A stretch of DNA of 64,000 nt, taken from Bradyrhizobium sp. ORS 278 (lineage in GTDB: Bacteria; Pseudomonadota; Alphaproteobacteria; Rhizobiales; Xanthobacteraceae). The stretch spans positions 5,362,501-5,426,500 of the forward strand of contig NC_009445.1 in NCBI RefSeq assembly GCF_000026145.1, read 5' to 3'. The notes below the pieces were generated by a model. It made no database searches. It was not told the origin of the DNA and saw only the letters and a list, made by a program, of their open reading frames with translations. The position numbers were made by a program, and so were the translations under genes. How positions within the stretch are numbered: position 1 is the first letter of the stretch; each line of letters begins with the position of its first letter. This document shows, piece after piece, positions 1-8,904 of the stretch.

Positions 1-942
1 GTTGTAGCCGCCCTCGGCGAAGCCGATGCTGAAGGTGCGCACCGGCTGGCTGGCCTGCGCCTGCATCAAGGCGACAATCGTCGATGAATCGATTCCGCCG
101 GAGAGAAACGCGCCGAGCGGCACGTCCGAAAGGCACTGCCGCTTGACGGCGGTCGAAAGAAGCTGCCCTAACCGATCGATCGCTTCGCTTTCGCCGTCGA
201 TCCGGTCGCCCCGGCCTGAGGTCAGCCGATCGCGCAGCGACCAATAGGGTCGCGGCTCGGGCAACTCGCCCGGCACGGCGTCAGAGGGAAAGCTTACGAA
301 CGATGCGGGCGGAAGCTTACGAACGCCACCCCAGATTGTGGCCGGTGCCGGAACGTAGGAGTAGCGCATGAACGCCGTGAGCGCCGCGCGATCCAGCGAC
401 GGGGACCAGGACGGATGCGCGGCCAACGCCTTGAGCTCCGATCCGAACACCAGGTCGCCACCGATCCAGCCATAGAACAGTGGCTTCTCGCCGAAACGGT
501 CACGCGCCAGCACAAGCTCACGCGCCTCTGCGTCCCACAGCGCGAACGCAAACATGCCGATCAGCCGCTGCAGCGCCCGATTCACACCCCACTGCCTGAT
601 CGCGGCGAGCAGCGTCTCGGTATCGGAATGACCGCGCCAATTCGGGGCGGCGCCACCCGCATCCAGCTCGGCCCTTATGTCCAGATGATTGTAGATCTCG
701 CCATTGAAGGTGATCGTGTAGCGCCCGCAGGCGTCATGCATCGGCTGCGCGCCAGCCTCGGACAGATCGAGGATCGCGAGGCGTCGCTGACCAAAGCAGA
801 CCCCATGCCGCGCGTCTATCCATGTGCCCGATGCATCCGGGCCACGGTGCGCCAAGGCCGCGGTCATGCAATCGGTGATCGAGACCAACCCGGCATGATC
901 CGTCGCCCGCTCGGTCTGCAGCAAGCCCGCGATGCCACACAT
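1..942 (-). CDS. asnB: Asparagine synthase (glutamine-hydrolysing), N-terminal part, truncated at window edge
   Basis: The reading frame starts at an ATG at 942 and stays open to base 1, so 314 codons are visible and the C-terminus is missing. The protein begins MCGIAGLLQ, which places the class II amidotransferase nucleophile Cys directly after Met1. The glutaminase motifs HRGPDASG and FNGEIYNH follow, then LARDRFGEKPLFYG, and near the edge the ATP-pyrophosphatase P-loop motif FLSGGIDSS. This is the AsnB family, which transfers glutamine amide nitrogen to aspartate. Copies in polysaccharide loci often amidate uronic acids or other surface sugars instead, and that role is plausible here. A GGAAGA ribosome-binding site lies about 8 bases before the ATG. 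It is divergent from the acyltransferase at 1246. Confidence 0.93.
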   Translation of the reverse strand, partial: MCGIAGLLQTERATDHAGLVSITDCMTAALAHRGPDASGTWIDARHGVCFGQRRLAILDLSEAGAQPMHDACGRYTITFNGEIYNHLDIRAELDAGGAAPNWRGHSDTETLLAAIRQWGVNRALQRLIGMFAFALWDAEARELVLARDRFGEKPLFYGWIGGDLVFGSELKALAAHPSWSPSLDRAALTAFMRYSYVPAPATIWGGVRKLPPASFVSFPSDAVPGELPEPRPYWSLRDRLTSGRGDRIDGESEAIDRLGQLLSTAVKRQCLSDVPLGAFLSGGIDSSTIVALMQAQASQPVRTFSIGFAEGGYN

Positions 943-1245
943 ATGCCAGATCTTCCAACCTGCCCCAGAATTTTACCCGATGCGCTATACACGCCGATGG
1001 ACCCAGCCGACAACACGCAATCTTTCTCTCGAAGCTTCTCTTGCGGCCGTTAGGCTGGAGATTTTCGAGCGAAATTCGCGTATGGCATTTCAAAATGGAG
1101 CGCACGTCCTCCGCCAAGACACAAGATTGCACAGGAGTGAGCTATCGCGATGCTCCAAAATGCATTATGGCATGTCGAGAAACATGATGTTTGCCGGCAT
1201 CGGTCCTAAACGTTTGTTCGGCAATTCCGCGCGAAACTGTACGAA
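943..1245. other. Divergent intergenic region, asnB / acyltransferase
   Basis: This stretch separates two divergently transcribed genes and should hold both promoters. I see AT-rich patches but no convincing paired -35/-10 elements, no strong hairpin, and no small ORF with a ribosome-binding site. Confidence 0.4.
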
Positions 1246-3279
1246 ATGAAACCAATCAGCCAGCCTGCAACACATACGAGCTTCGGCTCCAGCTATAGAC
1301 CTGATATCGACGGTTTGCGCTGCGTAGCTGTCATGCTGGTCGTAATCTATCACTTGTTTCCGAAGGCGGTGCGCGGCGGCTTCGTTGGGGTCGACATATT
1401 TTTCGTGATCTCAGGCTATCTGATCACATCCATACTGTACTCGGAGTTGCGCCTCGATAACTATAGCTTGTTGTCATTTTACGATAGACGTATACGTCGG
1501 ATCTTTCCTGCGCTCATCGTCGTACTGGCCTCAACCTTGGTGGCCGGATGGGTGTTACTGTCGCCCGACGAGTTGATTTCACTTGGGCAGACAACTTTAG
1601 GTGGCGCCACTTTCTCAGCTAATCTGGTTCTGCTTAAACAAATCGGCTACTTCGATATTGCGGCGGAAAACAAGCCTCTGCTACATCTTTGGTCACTCGG
1701 TGTCGAGGAGCAATTCTACATCGGCTGGCCGCTGATCCTCGCAGCTGCCTACCGATGGAGGCTGAACCTCCTGAGCCTGATCTGCATCATATCCCTCGCC
1801 TCCTTCGCTCTGAATCTCGCTGTCGTCCACAAGTATCCGGATCTGGCCTTCTACTTGCCTCTGACGCGCGCCTGGGAACTCGCGGCCGGCGCTGGGCTGT
1901 TGTTCCTGAGGCAGCTTTCGCAAAACCAGACATTGGCCACCGCCCATGAACGACTTGATCGCGCTCTCGCGTCAGCAATCTGGGACACCACGCGCTGTTC
2001 GAAGCCCCCCCGCGTGGCCAGCGATTTTCGAGCATCGATCGGGATCATACTGATCCTGGTTTCGGCCTTCAGCCTGACCAGTCGAACGCCCTTTCCCGGG
2101 GTAGCAGCCCTGCTTCCGGTGATCGGAGCCGCTCTGTTGATTTCAGCACCAAACGCGATTTTCAATCGACGAATCCTGGCCAGCCGCCTCTTCGTCTTCA
2201 TCGGACTGATCAGTTATCCACTCTACCTTTGGCATTACCCTCTCATCGCATATGCTAGGCTCGTCAGTGACGAAGCCCCGAGCAGAGGCCTGCTGCTTGG
2301 CATCGGCGCCGCCAGCATATTGCTTGCTTGGTTGACTTACCGCTTTATCGAGAAGCCGATTCGATTCGGATGGCAGGGCAAGCCGCGCATCGTTGCGCTC
2401 GCGTCAGCCATGGCATTGCTCTGCTTCGTCGGAGGCGCAGCTGTGCTGGGCAACGGGTTCGACGGACGGCTGCCGGAAGCCGTCCGCGCCTACGTCGCGG
2501 CAAATCGTGGAGACGAGACCTCGGCACATTGGCGACGAGGGAGTTGTCTGCTGTTGCCCGAGCAGGACGCCAGTCAGTTCGGAGCGGAATGCACCGGTGA
2601 CGCCAGACGGCCCTTGGTGTTGTTGTGGGGCGATTCTTACGCTGCGGCACTCTATCCTGGACTGAAGTCACTGCAATCGGAACTAAGCTTCGGTCTGGCG
2701 GAGCTGACGGCAAGTGCTTGCCCGCCCGCAATCGGCTTCGTGCATCCGCAGCGTCCCTTCTGCAAAGGAGCAAACGACGAAGTGGTGCGTAAGATTGAAG
2801 AGCTGAAGCCGGAGATCGTCGCTCTTCATTCGACCTGGATGTTCGATCTGGCATCTCTCGAGCCGATGCTGCAGCAGACGGTCACTCGGCTCCGCGAGGC
2901 CGGCGTCAAACGCGTCGTCATCATCGGTCTCGTTCCCTCCTGGCGGGGACGGAGCCTGCCTCAGAATCTCGTCGACTACTACATGAAAGATCCCTCACAC
3001 CCGCTGCTGCCGGCCCGAACAAAATTCCGCCTCTTCCCGAGCGGCGACCAGAACGACAAGCTGAAGGCAATTGCCGGTCGCTTGAAGGTTCAGTTCATAT
3101 CTCCGCTAGATCTCATGTGTGATCCCGCAGGATGTCTCGCCCGCGTAGGAGATTCTCCATCTGATCTGACCGCGTTCGATACCGGTCATCTAACCGTTCC
3201 GGGCTCGATCTATCTGGCCCAGGCCATGAAATCCCAGCTGCTTCCAACCATCAGCGGCACAGAGAAGCCTGTTCAATGA
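1246..3279 (+). CDS. Membrane acyltransferase with C-terminal SGNH domain (OafA/PatA-like)
   Basis: This 677-residue protein has an acyltransferase-3 membrane domain (about residues 15-390) followed by a periplasmic SGNH-type domain. The N-terminus has the signature DGLRCVAVMLVVIYH, with the conserved Arg and His, then GGFVGVDIFFVISGYLIT. LHLWSLGVEEQFY follows, and PLYLWHYPL lies near the end of the membrane part. The SGNH block I is LLWGDSYAA (Ser in GDS) and the catalytic pair is in FDTGHLT close to the C-terminus. Proteins of this architecture O-acetylate LPS or peptidoglycan sugars from the cytoplasmic acyl donor outward. It overlaps the next gene by 4 bases, so the two are probably co-expressed. 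It is paralogous to the protein at 5317. The exact acceptor sugar cannot be told. Confidence 0.9.
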   Translation: MKPISQPATHTSFGSSYRPDIDGLRCVAVMLVVIYHLFPKAVRGGFVGVDIFFVISGYLITSILYSELRLDNYSLLSFYDRRIRRIFPALIVVLASTLVAGWVLLSPDELISLGQTTLGGATFSANLVLLKQIGYFDIAAENKPLLHLWSLGVEEQFYIGWPLILAAAYRWRLNLLSLICIISLASFALNLAVVHKYPDLAFYLPLTRAWELAAGAGLLFLRQLSQNQTLATAHERLDRALASAIWDTTRCSKPPRVASDFRASIGIILILVSAFSLTSRTPFPGVAALLPVIGAALLISAPNAIFNRRILASRLFVFIGLISYPLYLWHYPLIAYARLVSDEAPSRGLLLGIGAASILLAWLTYRFIEKPIRFGWQGKPRIVALASAMALLCFVGGAAVLGNGFDGRLPEAVRAYVAANRGDETSAHWRRGSCLLLPEQDASQFGAECTGDARRPLVLLWGDSYAAALYPGLKSLQSELSFGLAELTASACPPAIGFVHPQRPFCKGANDEVVRKIEELKPEIVALHSTWMFDLASLEPMLQQTVTRLREAGVKRVVIIGLVPSWRGRSLPQNLVDYYMKDPSHPLLPARTKFRLFPSGDQNDKLKAIAGRLKVQFISPLDLMCDPAGCLARVGDSPSDLTAFDTGHLTVPGSIYLAQAMKSQLLPTISGTEKPVQ

Positions 3280-5078
3280 ACTCCATTCTCTTCCCGGGCG
3301 CTGCGCGTGAGACGGGCTACAAGTACCGAATTGCGAAATTCGTGTTCACGAGATGCCCTTACCTGATCAGCACAATCCTGTTCGTGATGTGGCGCTCCAT
3401 GACGGGCCGCAGGGGACTCGATCAGTTTGTCACCGTTCCGTCGCGCAGGTACCTCGCGATCTTCAGCAGATTAACTCGTGTTCCCTGGATCGCCGGCACG
3501 GCACGCTTCATCATTGAAGGCGCCGCGGCCGACCGAGCTGTGTGCGAGCTGGTCGAATACGGTCCGAATCAACCGGAGCTCGGATCCGACCGCTGCTATT
3601 TGGAGGCAACCAAGGCCATCCTCCATCACTTCGAGTTCCACGGCAAGCAGGCACAGGAGCGCTATCTTGCTGCGGTGTCCGACGAATCAATCTATGACGA
3701 CGACAAAGCCTTGCATGCAGCGATCGAGGGGTTGGATCGGCTGCCGCCTGAACGGCGCTCCGTCGTTGGCGGATGGCTGTTCTTTGCGCTCAGAAAACTT
3801 CTGTTGATCTTTTATCACGATGGCCGAGGCAGCCTCGTCCCACAGATCGGAGCCAGATCCGTCCAGCTGCAAGCCCAGCTGAGATCAGATCTTCCGCGTC
3901 CGTCCAGGGAGCTGACTGCCGTCCTTGCGGACCACAACATCGAATACGCAAATCTGCGGCTCCTTTCTCCCGATTGGTCGGCGCTGATCGGCCATATGGG
4001 ACATTTGGACGTTCATCTGCGGATGCACGACATGCAATGGTGGAGCGGCTCACCACTGCTCGCGACCTATTCCGGCAAGATCGCCAACCGCGCCTATCTC
4101 TCTCTCCTCGAAGAGCGTTGTCCGACGCTCGTTCTCGAAGAGAAACTGAGCCCGGCCGTCTGGGTAGAACTTTGCGCGCTTACGAAGTATTTCGGTGTCT
4201 CGCATCAGCTCTGGGGCTCTGCAGAACGACCGATCGGATATTGGAATGATTGGGGCGCTGCCGCTCTCCAGGAATGGACATCTCGCGGCCTGGGCTACCC
4301 GATGCGCGATGCGTACGACCGAAAATTCCAGAACTCCGATGAAGTCTCATCGGCCATGACGGCTTTTAGAAGTTATTTCGGCATGGCCGGAGGGGAATGG
4401 TACGTTTGCCTCCATATGCGCGATGCCGCGACCCGGGGCGAAAGAGAAGGCAAGGGAGAAACCGTCCGGAACGCAGGATTGTCCAACTACATCGCGGCCA
4501 TCAATTACATTACGGCTCAGGGCGGCTGGGTCGTCCGCATGGGCGGCCCAGATGTTCCCCCGCTGCCGAAAATGCCCCGTGTGATCGACTATGCGCGGTC
4601 CCAGTTCAGGTCCCCGCTGATGGACCTTCATTTGGTCCGCAATGCGCAGTCCTTCATCGGCACGACCTCTGGGTTCGCCTATGTAGCCAGCAGTTTCGAT
4701 GTCCCTTCTGCGATGGTCAACTGCATTAGTTCGATTGGCCTTCTCTGGACTGACCGGACTCGTTTCGCGCTGAAGCCGCTCCGCACCTCGGCGGGACAAA
4801 TGTTGAGCCAACGTGATCTCACCTGCGACAGGTGGCGCTGGGCTTTCCCGACCTACGAATCCCTGGCGGAGGCCGGTCTGGTGTTGAGCGAAAATAGCGC
4901 TGACGAGATCCTGGAAACAGTGAAGGAGGTGCAGCAGATCGCCAAGGGAGAGCAACCGGCATCGCCCCTGATCGGACAGTGGCGCCGATCACTGACCTTG
5001 CCCGGCTTCTACGGTGCATCGGCACCGAGTTCCTACTTTCTAGAGAAGTACAAGAACGAGCTGTTGGATCCGGAGTAG
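3276..5078 (+). CDS. TIGR04372-type putative glycosyltransferase
   Basis: A 600-residue protein starting at an ATG that overlaps the preceding stop (ATGA). The C-terminal half, from LIGHMGHLDVHLRM (about residue 237) through YVCLHMRD to SFIGTTSGFAYVA and PSAMVNCIS, matches the second large protein at 29047, which has LIGHIGFIDCHLRM, VAMHIREG, FVGTTSGLTTA and MLLVNCIS. I recognise this as the TIGR04372 family, annotated as putative glycosyltransferases of surface polysaccharide loci. The HMRD and GTTSG segments resemble nucleotide-sugar binding loops of GT-B-like enzymes. The N-terminal third has no motif I can name. Lying between two membrane acyltransferases, it probably acts on the same glycan. 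Family assignment is from recall; the reaction is unknown. Confidence 0.72.
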   Translation: MNSILFPGAARETGYKYRIAKFVFTRCPYLISTILFVMWRSMTGRRGLDQFVTVPSRRYLAIFSRLTRVPWIAGTARFIIEGAAADRAVCELVEYGPNQPELGSDRCYLEATKAILHHFEFHGKQAQERYLAAVSDESIYDDDKALHAAIEGLDRLPPERRSVVGGWLFFALRKLLLIFYHDGRGSLVPQIGARSVQLQAQLRSDLPRPSRELTAVLADHNIEYANLRLLSPDWSALIGHMGHLDVHLRMHDMQWWSGSPLLATYSGKIANRAYLSLLEERCPTLVLEEKLSPAVWVELCALTKYFGVSHQLWGSAERPIGYWNDWGAAALQEWTSRGLGYPMRDAYDRKFQNSDEVSSAMTAFRSYFGMAGGEWYVCLHMRDAATRGEREGKGETVRNAGLSNYIAAINYITAQGGWVVRMGGPDVPPLPKMPRVIDYARSQFRSPLMDLHLVRNAQSFIGTTSGFAYVASSFDVPSAMVNCISSIGLLWTDRTRFALKPLRTSAGQMLSQRDLTCDRWRWAFPTYESLAEAGLVLSENSADEILETVKEVQQIAKGEQPASPLIGQWRRSLTLPGFYGASAPSSYFLEKYKNELLDPE

Positions 5079-5316
5079 TCCCTTGGATATGACCTTGCCG
5101 GTGCGGCACGGAAGCAGGGTCAGGTGACCATTCCGCCGGAAGCCGTCTTGGGGCAACGGGCTCTTGAATTTGAAGAGCACGTGCGAGCAGTTTCATCGAA
5201 AGGCGAAGGAATGAACGTGGGCAACGAGTGCTACTCGTGACGGCTTCCGTTCCACGTTACGCCTTGCGATGTACCTGGACCTTAGGTAGCTTTCCACCAT
5301 ACGAGGTGTATTGATT

Positions 5317-7365
5317 ATGCAACATCTGGATCATCGGCGCGACATCGATGGACTCCGCGCCGTGGCAGTACTGGCGGTCGTCTTCTTCCATGCGACGCCG
5401 CGTCGCCCGCTCGGTGGTTTCGTCGGCGTCGACGTCTTCTTCGTGATCTCCGGCTTCCTGATCACCTCGATCATCATGAAGAACATGCAGCAGGGCAAAT
5501 TCAGCTTTGCTGAGTTTTACGCCCGACGCATTCGGCGCTTGTTTCCCGCTCTGGCCATCGTCATGACAGCGAGCCTTGCGGTGGGCTGGACGATGCTGTT
5601 TCCCGACGAATACTGGATGCTGGGAAAACATGCGCTGGCCGGCAGTTCGTTCGTCTCCAATCTGGTGTTCTGGAGTGAGGCCAACTACTTCGATGCCGCG
5701 GCGGGAGCCAAGCCGTTCCTACACCTATGGTCGCTGGGTATTGAGGAGCAGTACTATCTGATCTGTCCCGCCATATTGTGGCTGGCCGTCCGGCTTCGGC
5801 TCAATCTCGTCACTCTCACCATCACCGGCCTTCTGCTTTCGCTCTTCGTCTGCACCGACATCGTACGATACAATCCCACTGCCGCCTTTTACTCCCCGTT
5901 GACCCGCAGCTGGGAACTGTTCATGGGTGGCCTTCTCGCTCTCCTGACAATTCGCGCAGCCGCCGATCCGGGGCATCCCTTCGGCGAGCGCTTGGCGGCT
6001 AATCTGACCCCCGTCCTTTTCAACCCGTCCGGGCCGCGCATCCAGGTCGAGCAACTCCGCACTGCTGCATCGATCGCGGGTTTCGTTCTCGTCGCCTATT
6101 CGATCATCGATCTCCGCTCGGAGCATTTTCCCGGTTGGGCCGCCCTGGCGCCGACGGTTGGAACGACGCTGCTCATCGCCGCTGGACCGGAGACCTGGAT
6201 CAACAGGAATCTACTCGGAAATCGCGTGATGGTCTGGCTTGGCCTGATCAGCTATCCCCTTTACCTGTGGCACTGGCCGCTGCTCTCATTCGCCTACATC
6301 CGCGATCAGCAGTGGCCGGCAGCTCCCCTCGCCCTTGCAATCGTCGCACTCAGCGTTGTGTTGGCCTGGCTTACCTATGTCGTCGTAGAACGTCCCATCC
6401 GGGCGATCAAGCGCCCGGCGGCCGTCACCGGAGGACTGGTTGCGGCCATGGTCGCCATCGGCGCGTTCGGAGCGTTCGACTTTACGAATGGCGGGTTCAG
6501 CTCGCGTTTGAAGGATCGTCAGCAGTTCGCCGACTACTTCAATGCTCTCGCATACGACGGAAGCAAGTTTGTCGAGCAGCGCGAGCAAATTGCTCAAAAC
6601 AAGTGCAACTTCTACGACTATAAGAGCAAGCTTCCGACCTTGGTTCCACTGCCCGAGATCGCACCGGAATGCTACACAAAAACCGGATCACGTTCGGTGT
6701 TGCTGTGGGGAGACTCGCACGCCGCCCACTATCTGTATGGACTCCAGCAGACCCTACCGGCCGACATCACGCCCCTTCTGGTGTTCGGAAGTGGGTGTAG
6801 AGCCAACTACCCCAACGAGGCCAATATCGACAAGGAGCGGTGCGACAAGTCGAACTCCTTCGCGTTGAAGGTGGCGCGCGAACGGACGCCTGACATCGTC
6901 ATCATGGCTGCGACGACGCCACTCGACGTCGATTTTGCACGCCGCATGACGGCGACGCTGAAAGGCTATGGCGTAAAGCACGTCATCGTCATGGGCCTCG
7001 TCCCTCATTATCGCGCGTTCCTCTACAAGATCATCATGCGCCGGTACTGGCCGGAGATTCCGCGCCGGACGAACGGATTCCTGGATCCGCGTCACGTGAA
7101 GTTCGATCAGGAGTTCCGTGACAGCCTCTCCGCCAATGAGCCGTTCGAGTTCATTCATACGTTCGATACCTTCTGCAACAACGAAGGGTGTCTCGCCTAT
7201 GTCGGAGACGACGTCTATGAAGGGCTCGTTGTGTTCGACCATCAGCATTTGCGGCCGATGGCCTCGACCTACGTGGCCAAGACCACGCTGACCCCCGTGA
7301 TCCTGCGGCTCCTGGCCAACGATCGCACCTCCGAAAACCGAGGCCAAGCGGAGAGCCCGCGTTAG
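5317..7365 (+). CDS. Membrane acyltransferase with C-terminal SGNH domain (second copy)
   Basis: About 682 residues. I choose the ATG at 5317 because ACGAGGTG sits at the right distance; a TTG at 5311 is in frame but too close to it. The order matches the gene at 1246: DIDGLRAVAVLAVVFFH at the N-terminus, GGFVGVDVFFVISGFLIT, LHLWSLGIEEQYYL, PLYLWHWPLL, then an SGNH domain with LLWGDSHAAHY and a C-terminal FDHQHLRP carrying the Asp/His pair. Such enzymes O-acetylate outer-surface sugars. About 240 bases without a gene separate it from the TIGR04372 gene, so it may have its own promoter. A strong hairpin terminator follows its stop codon. Two similar copies in 6 kb suggest distinct acceptor positions or recent duplication. 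Confidence 0.9.
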   Translation: MQHLDHRRDIDGLRAVAVLAVVFFHATPRRPLGGFVGVDVFFVISGFLITSIIMKNMQQGKFSFAEFYARRIRRLFPALAIVMTASLAVGWTMLFPDEYWMLGKHALAGSSFVSNLVFWSEANYFDAAAGAKPFLHLWSLGIEEQYYLICPAILWLAVRLRLNLVTLTITGLLLSLFVCTDIVRYNPTAAFYSPLTRSWELFMGGLLALLTIRAAADPGHPFGERLAANLTPVLFNPSGPRIQVEQLRTAASIAGFVLVAYSIIDLRSEHFPGWAALAPTVGTTLLIAAGPETWINRNLLGNRVMVWLGLISYPLYLWHWPLLSFAYIRDQQWPAAPLALAIVALSVVLAWLTYVVVERPIRAIKRPAAVTGGLVAAMVAIGAFGAFDFTNGGFSSRLKDRQQFADYFNALAYDGSKFVEQREQIAQNKCNFYDYKSKLPTLVPLPEIAPECYTKTGSRSVLLWGDSHAAHYLYGLQQTLPADITPLLVFGSGCRANYPNEANIDKERCDKSNSFALKVARERTPDIVIMAATTPLDVDFARRMTATLKGYGVKHVIVMGLVPHYRAFLYKIIMRRYWPEIPRRTNGFLDPRHVKFDQEFRDSLSANEPFEFIHTFDTFCNNEGCLAYVGDDVYEGLVVFDHQHLRPMASTYVAKTTLTPVILRLLANDRTSENRGQAESPR

Positions 7366-7369
7366 AAGA

Positions 7370-7401
7370 CGTCCCGGCTCCGGCCGGGACGAATTTATTT
7401 C
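7370..7401 (+). terminator. Rho-independent terminator
   Basis: A perfect 9-base-pair stem (CGTCCCGGC / GCCGGGACG, loop TCCG) spans 7370-7391 and is followed by AATTTATTTCT. It lies just after the acyltransferase stop at 7365 and before the convergent gene ending at 7475. Confidence 0.8.
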
Positions 7402-7474
7402 TGAGGGTCGGATCGCGGCGTCCAGATCGCAGCACCTCGGCCTCGATTGATCTGCTCGTGGGATGCGTCAGGCC

Positions 7475-8671
7475 TCAGCTTCGATGGAGCATCTTCCCGA
7501 GCCGTTCCGAAAACCATCGATCGAAGATCAACCCGGCCAGCCGAGAAAGCTCCGTGGTCCGGGCATCGACCGTACGGTGGAGCAGCGTCGACATGCCGAA
7601 CACAATCACAAACGTGATTAGGATCGTGACGACGGCGTTGATCCCGTAGGATAGACCGCTCAGCGCCAGCGCGCTGGCTGCGGTGACGCTGCAGATGATC
7701 GGGATATGAACCAAATAGAGTACGAAGGACAATCTTCCGAGATAGCGCCCCATGGGACCGCCGAAGCCGGCTTGCAGGATCTGGCTGTACAGAAGCGCGC
7801 CGACGGCGAGAACGGCCCCGATCATGTGGAAGGCGGTGGTCGGGAGACGTCGGGGAAAGAGCGGATGCCATGTTGCTGCGACTCCGTCGGGCGTGTGGGA
7901 ATAGGCGCCGAAATACAGCCCGACGACGAACACTGCCAGCGCGAGTGCCTCGCGCCCTCCCGACAAAGGAAGCAGGCGGACAAGGGCCGTCCGGATCGGC
8001 TCCTCCAGCTCGTAGAACAGCACACCGACCGCGAACAGCGCGTAGTAAGAATCGTAGCTGAATCCGAGACAAATGACCGTGACGACGATGCGCGTAATGG
8101 GATTGCGGATGCAGGTATAGGCGAGGAAGATCGTGACCGAGCCGATCAGTTCGATGCGCATGGTCCACAGATTGGAATTGTAGTCGGCGCGCCCGTTGCG
8201 AAATGCGTCGTACAGAGCTTCGCGCACCATGCTCCAGAAGCTAGGCTCGAATCCCTGGTACCACATTGCGAGCCAGTCGCTGTGAGTCACCAGATGGGCC
8301 GCCTCGACATTGCTCATCAGTCCTGCAGCCATGATGGCCCAGGCGATCGTCGAGGTCATGAGCATCGGTACCGCGAGTCGCAGATAGCGCCGCACGATCT
8401 GGGCCGGAAAGCTGAGAGACGTCGCCTCACTGAAGCCTCCCAGCACGTAGCCGCTGAGCACGAAAAAAATGCAGACGGCGAAAGATCCCTTCCAGAGCCA
8501 GCTCAGGAGTGAAACGCCGAGCCACATCTCAGCGGGAAAGTGGATCTCCGCCGGCGCGAAGCTCACCATCCCCGGGAAAACGGCCAGGATCAAGTGTCCG
8601 AAGAAAACGATGCAGGCGGCGCTCCCACGCAAGCCGTCGAGAAACGGCCGCCGCGCCATTTCACCGGACAT
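7475..8671 (-). CDS. Acyltransferase-3 family membrane protein
   Basis: About 398 residues, beginning MSGEMARRPFLDGLRG. I use the ATG at 8671 with GGGACGAG upstream; a TTG at 8689 would add six residues. The core signature DGLRGSAACIVFFGH carries the Arg and His seen in acyltransferase-3 enzymes (OafA, NodX, ExoZ). CIFFVLSGYVLGG follows, then a series of hydrophobic segments to about residue 340, and the protein ends without an SGNH domain. It would transfer an acyl group, usually acetyl, onto a membrane-bound sugar intermediate. It is convergent to the acyltransferase at 5317 and divergent from the MBOAT gene at 8905, so it is likely a single-gene unit. Confidence 0.85.
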   Translation of the reverse strand: MSGEMARRPFLDGLRGSAACIVFFGHLILAVFPGMVSFAPAEIHFPAEMWLGVSLLSWLWKGSFAVCIFFVLSGYVLGGFSEATSLSFPAQIVRRYLRLAVPMLMTSTIAWAIMAAGLMSNVEAAHLVTHSDWLAMWYQGFEPSFWSMVREALYDAFRNGRADYNSNLWTMRIELIGSVTIFLAYTCIRNPITRIVVTVICLGFSYDSYYALFAVGVLFYELEEPIRTALVRLLPLSGGREALALAVFVVGLYFGAYSHTPDGVAATWHPLFPRRLPTTAFHMIGAVLAVGALLYSQILQAGFGGPMGRYLGRLSFVLYLVHIPIICSVTAASALALSGLSYGINAVVTILITFVIVFGMSTLLHRTVDARTTELSRLAGLIFDRWFSERLGKMLHRS

Positions 8672-8904
8672 GGAAACGTCTCGTCCCAAAATTCCTTCTC
8701 CCCCTCATCGCTCCGGAAGGACTGCTAGCAGCTCCGACATGGTTTCCCAAGCGGATCCTATGTTTTCGAAGCATTCAACTCTGTAGATCTCCCGCACGGA
8801 GCCGCGCCTTCACCGGGTCCATGTCCGGGCAACGGGGGGCTAGCTTGGCAGGCCCGGTCAGAGTTGATACGATCCCCGGCTCAGTGCTGCCTTGGCCTTT
8901 CGAC

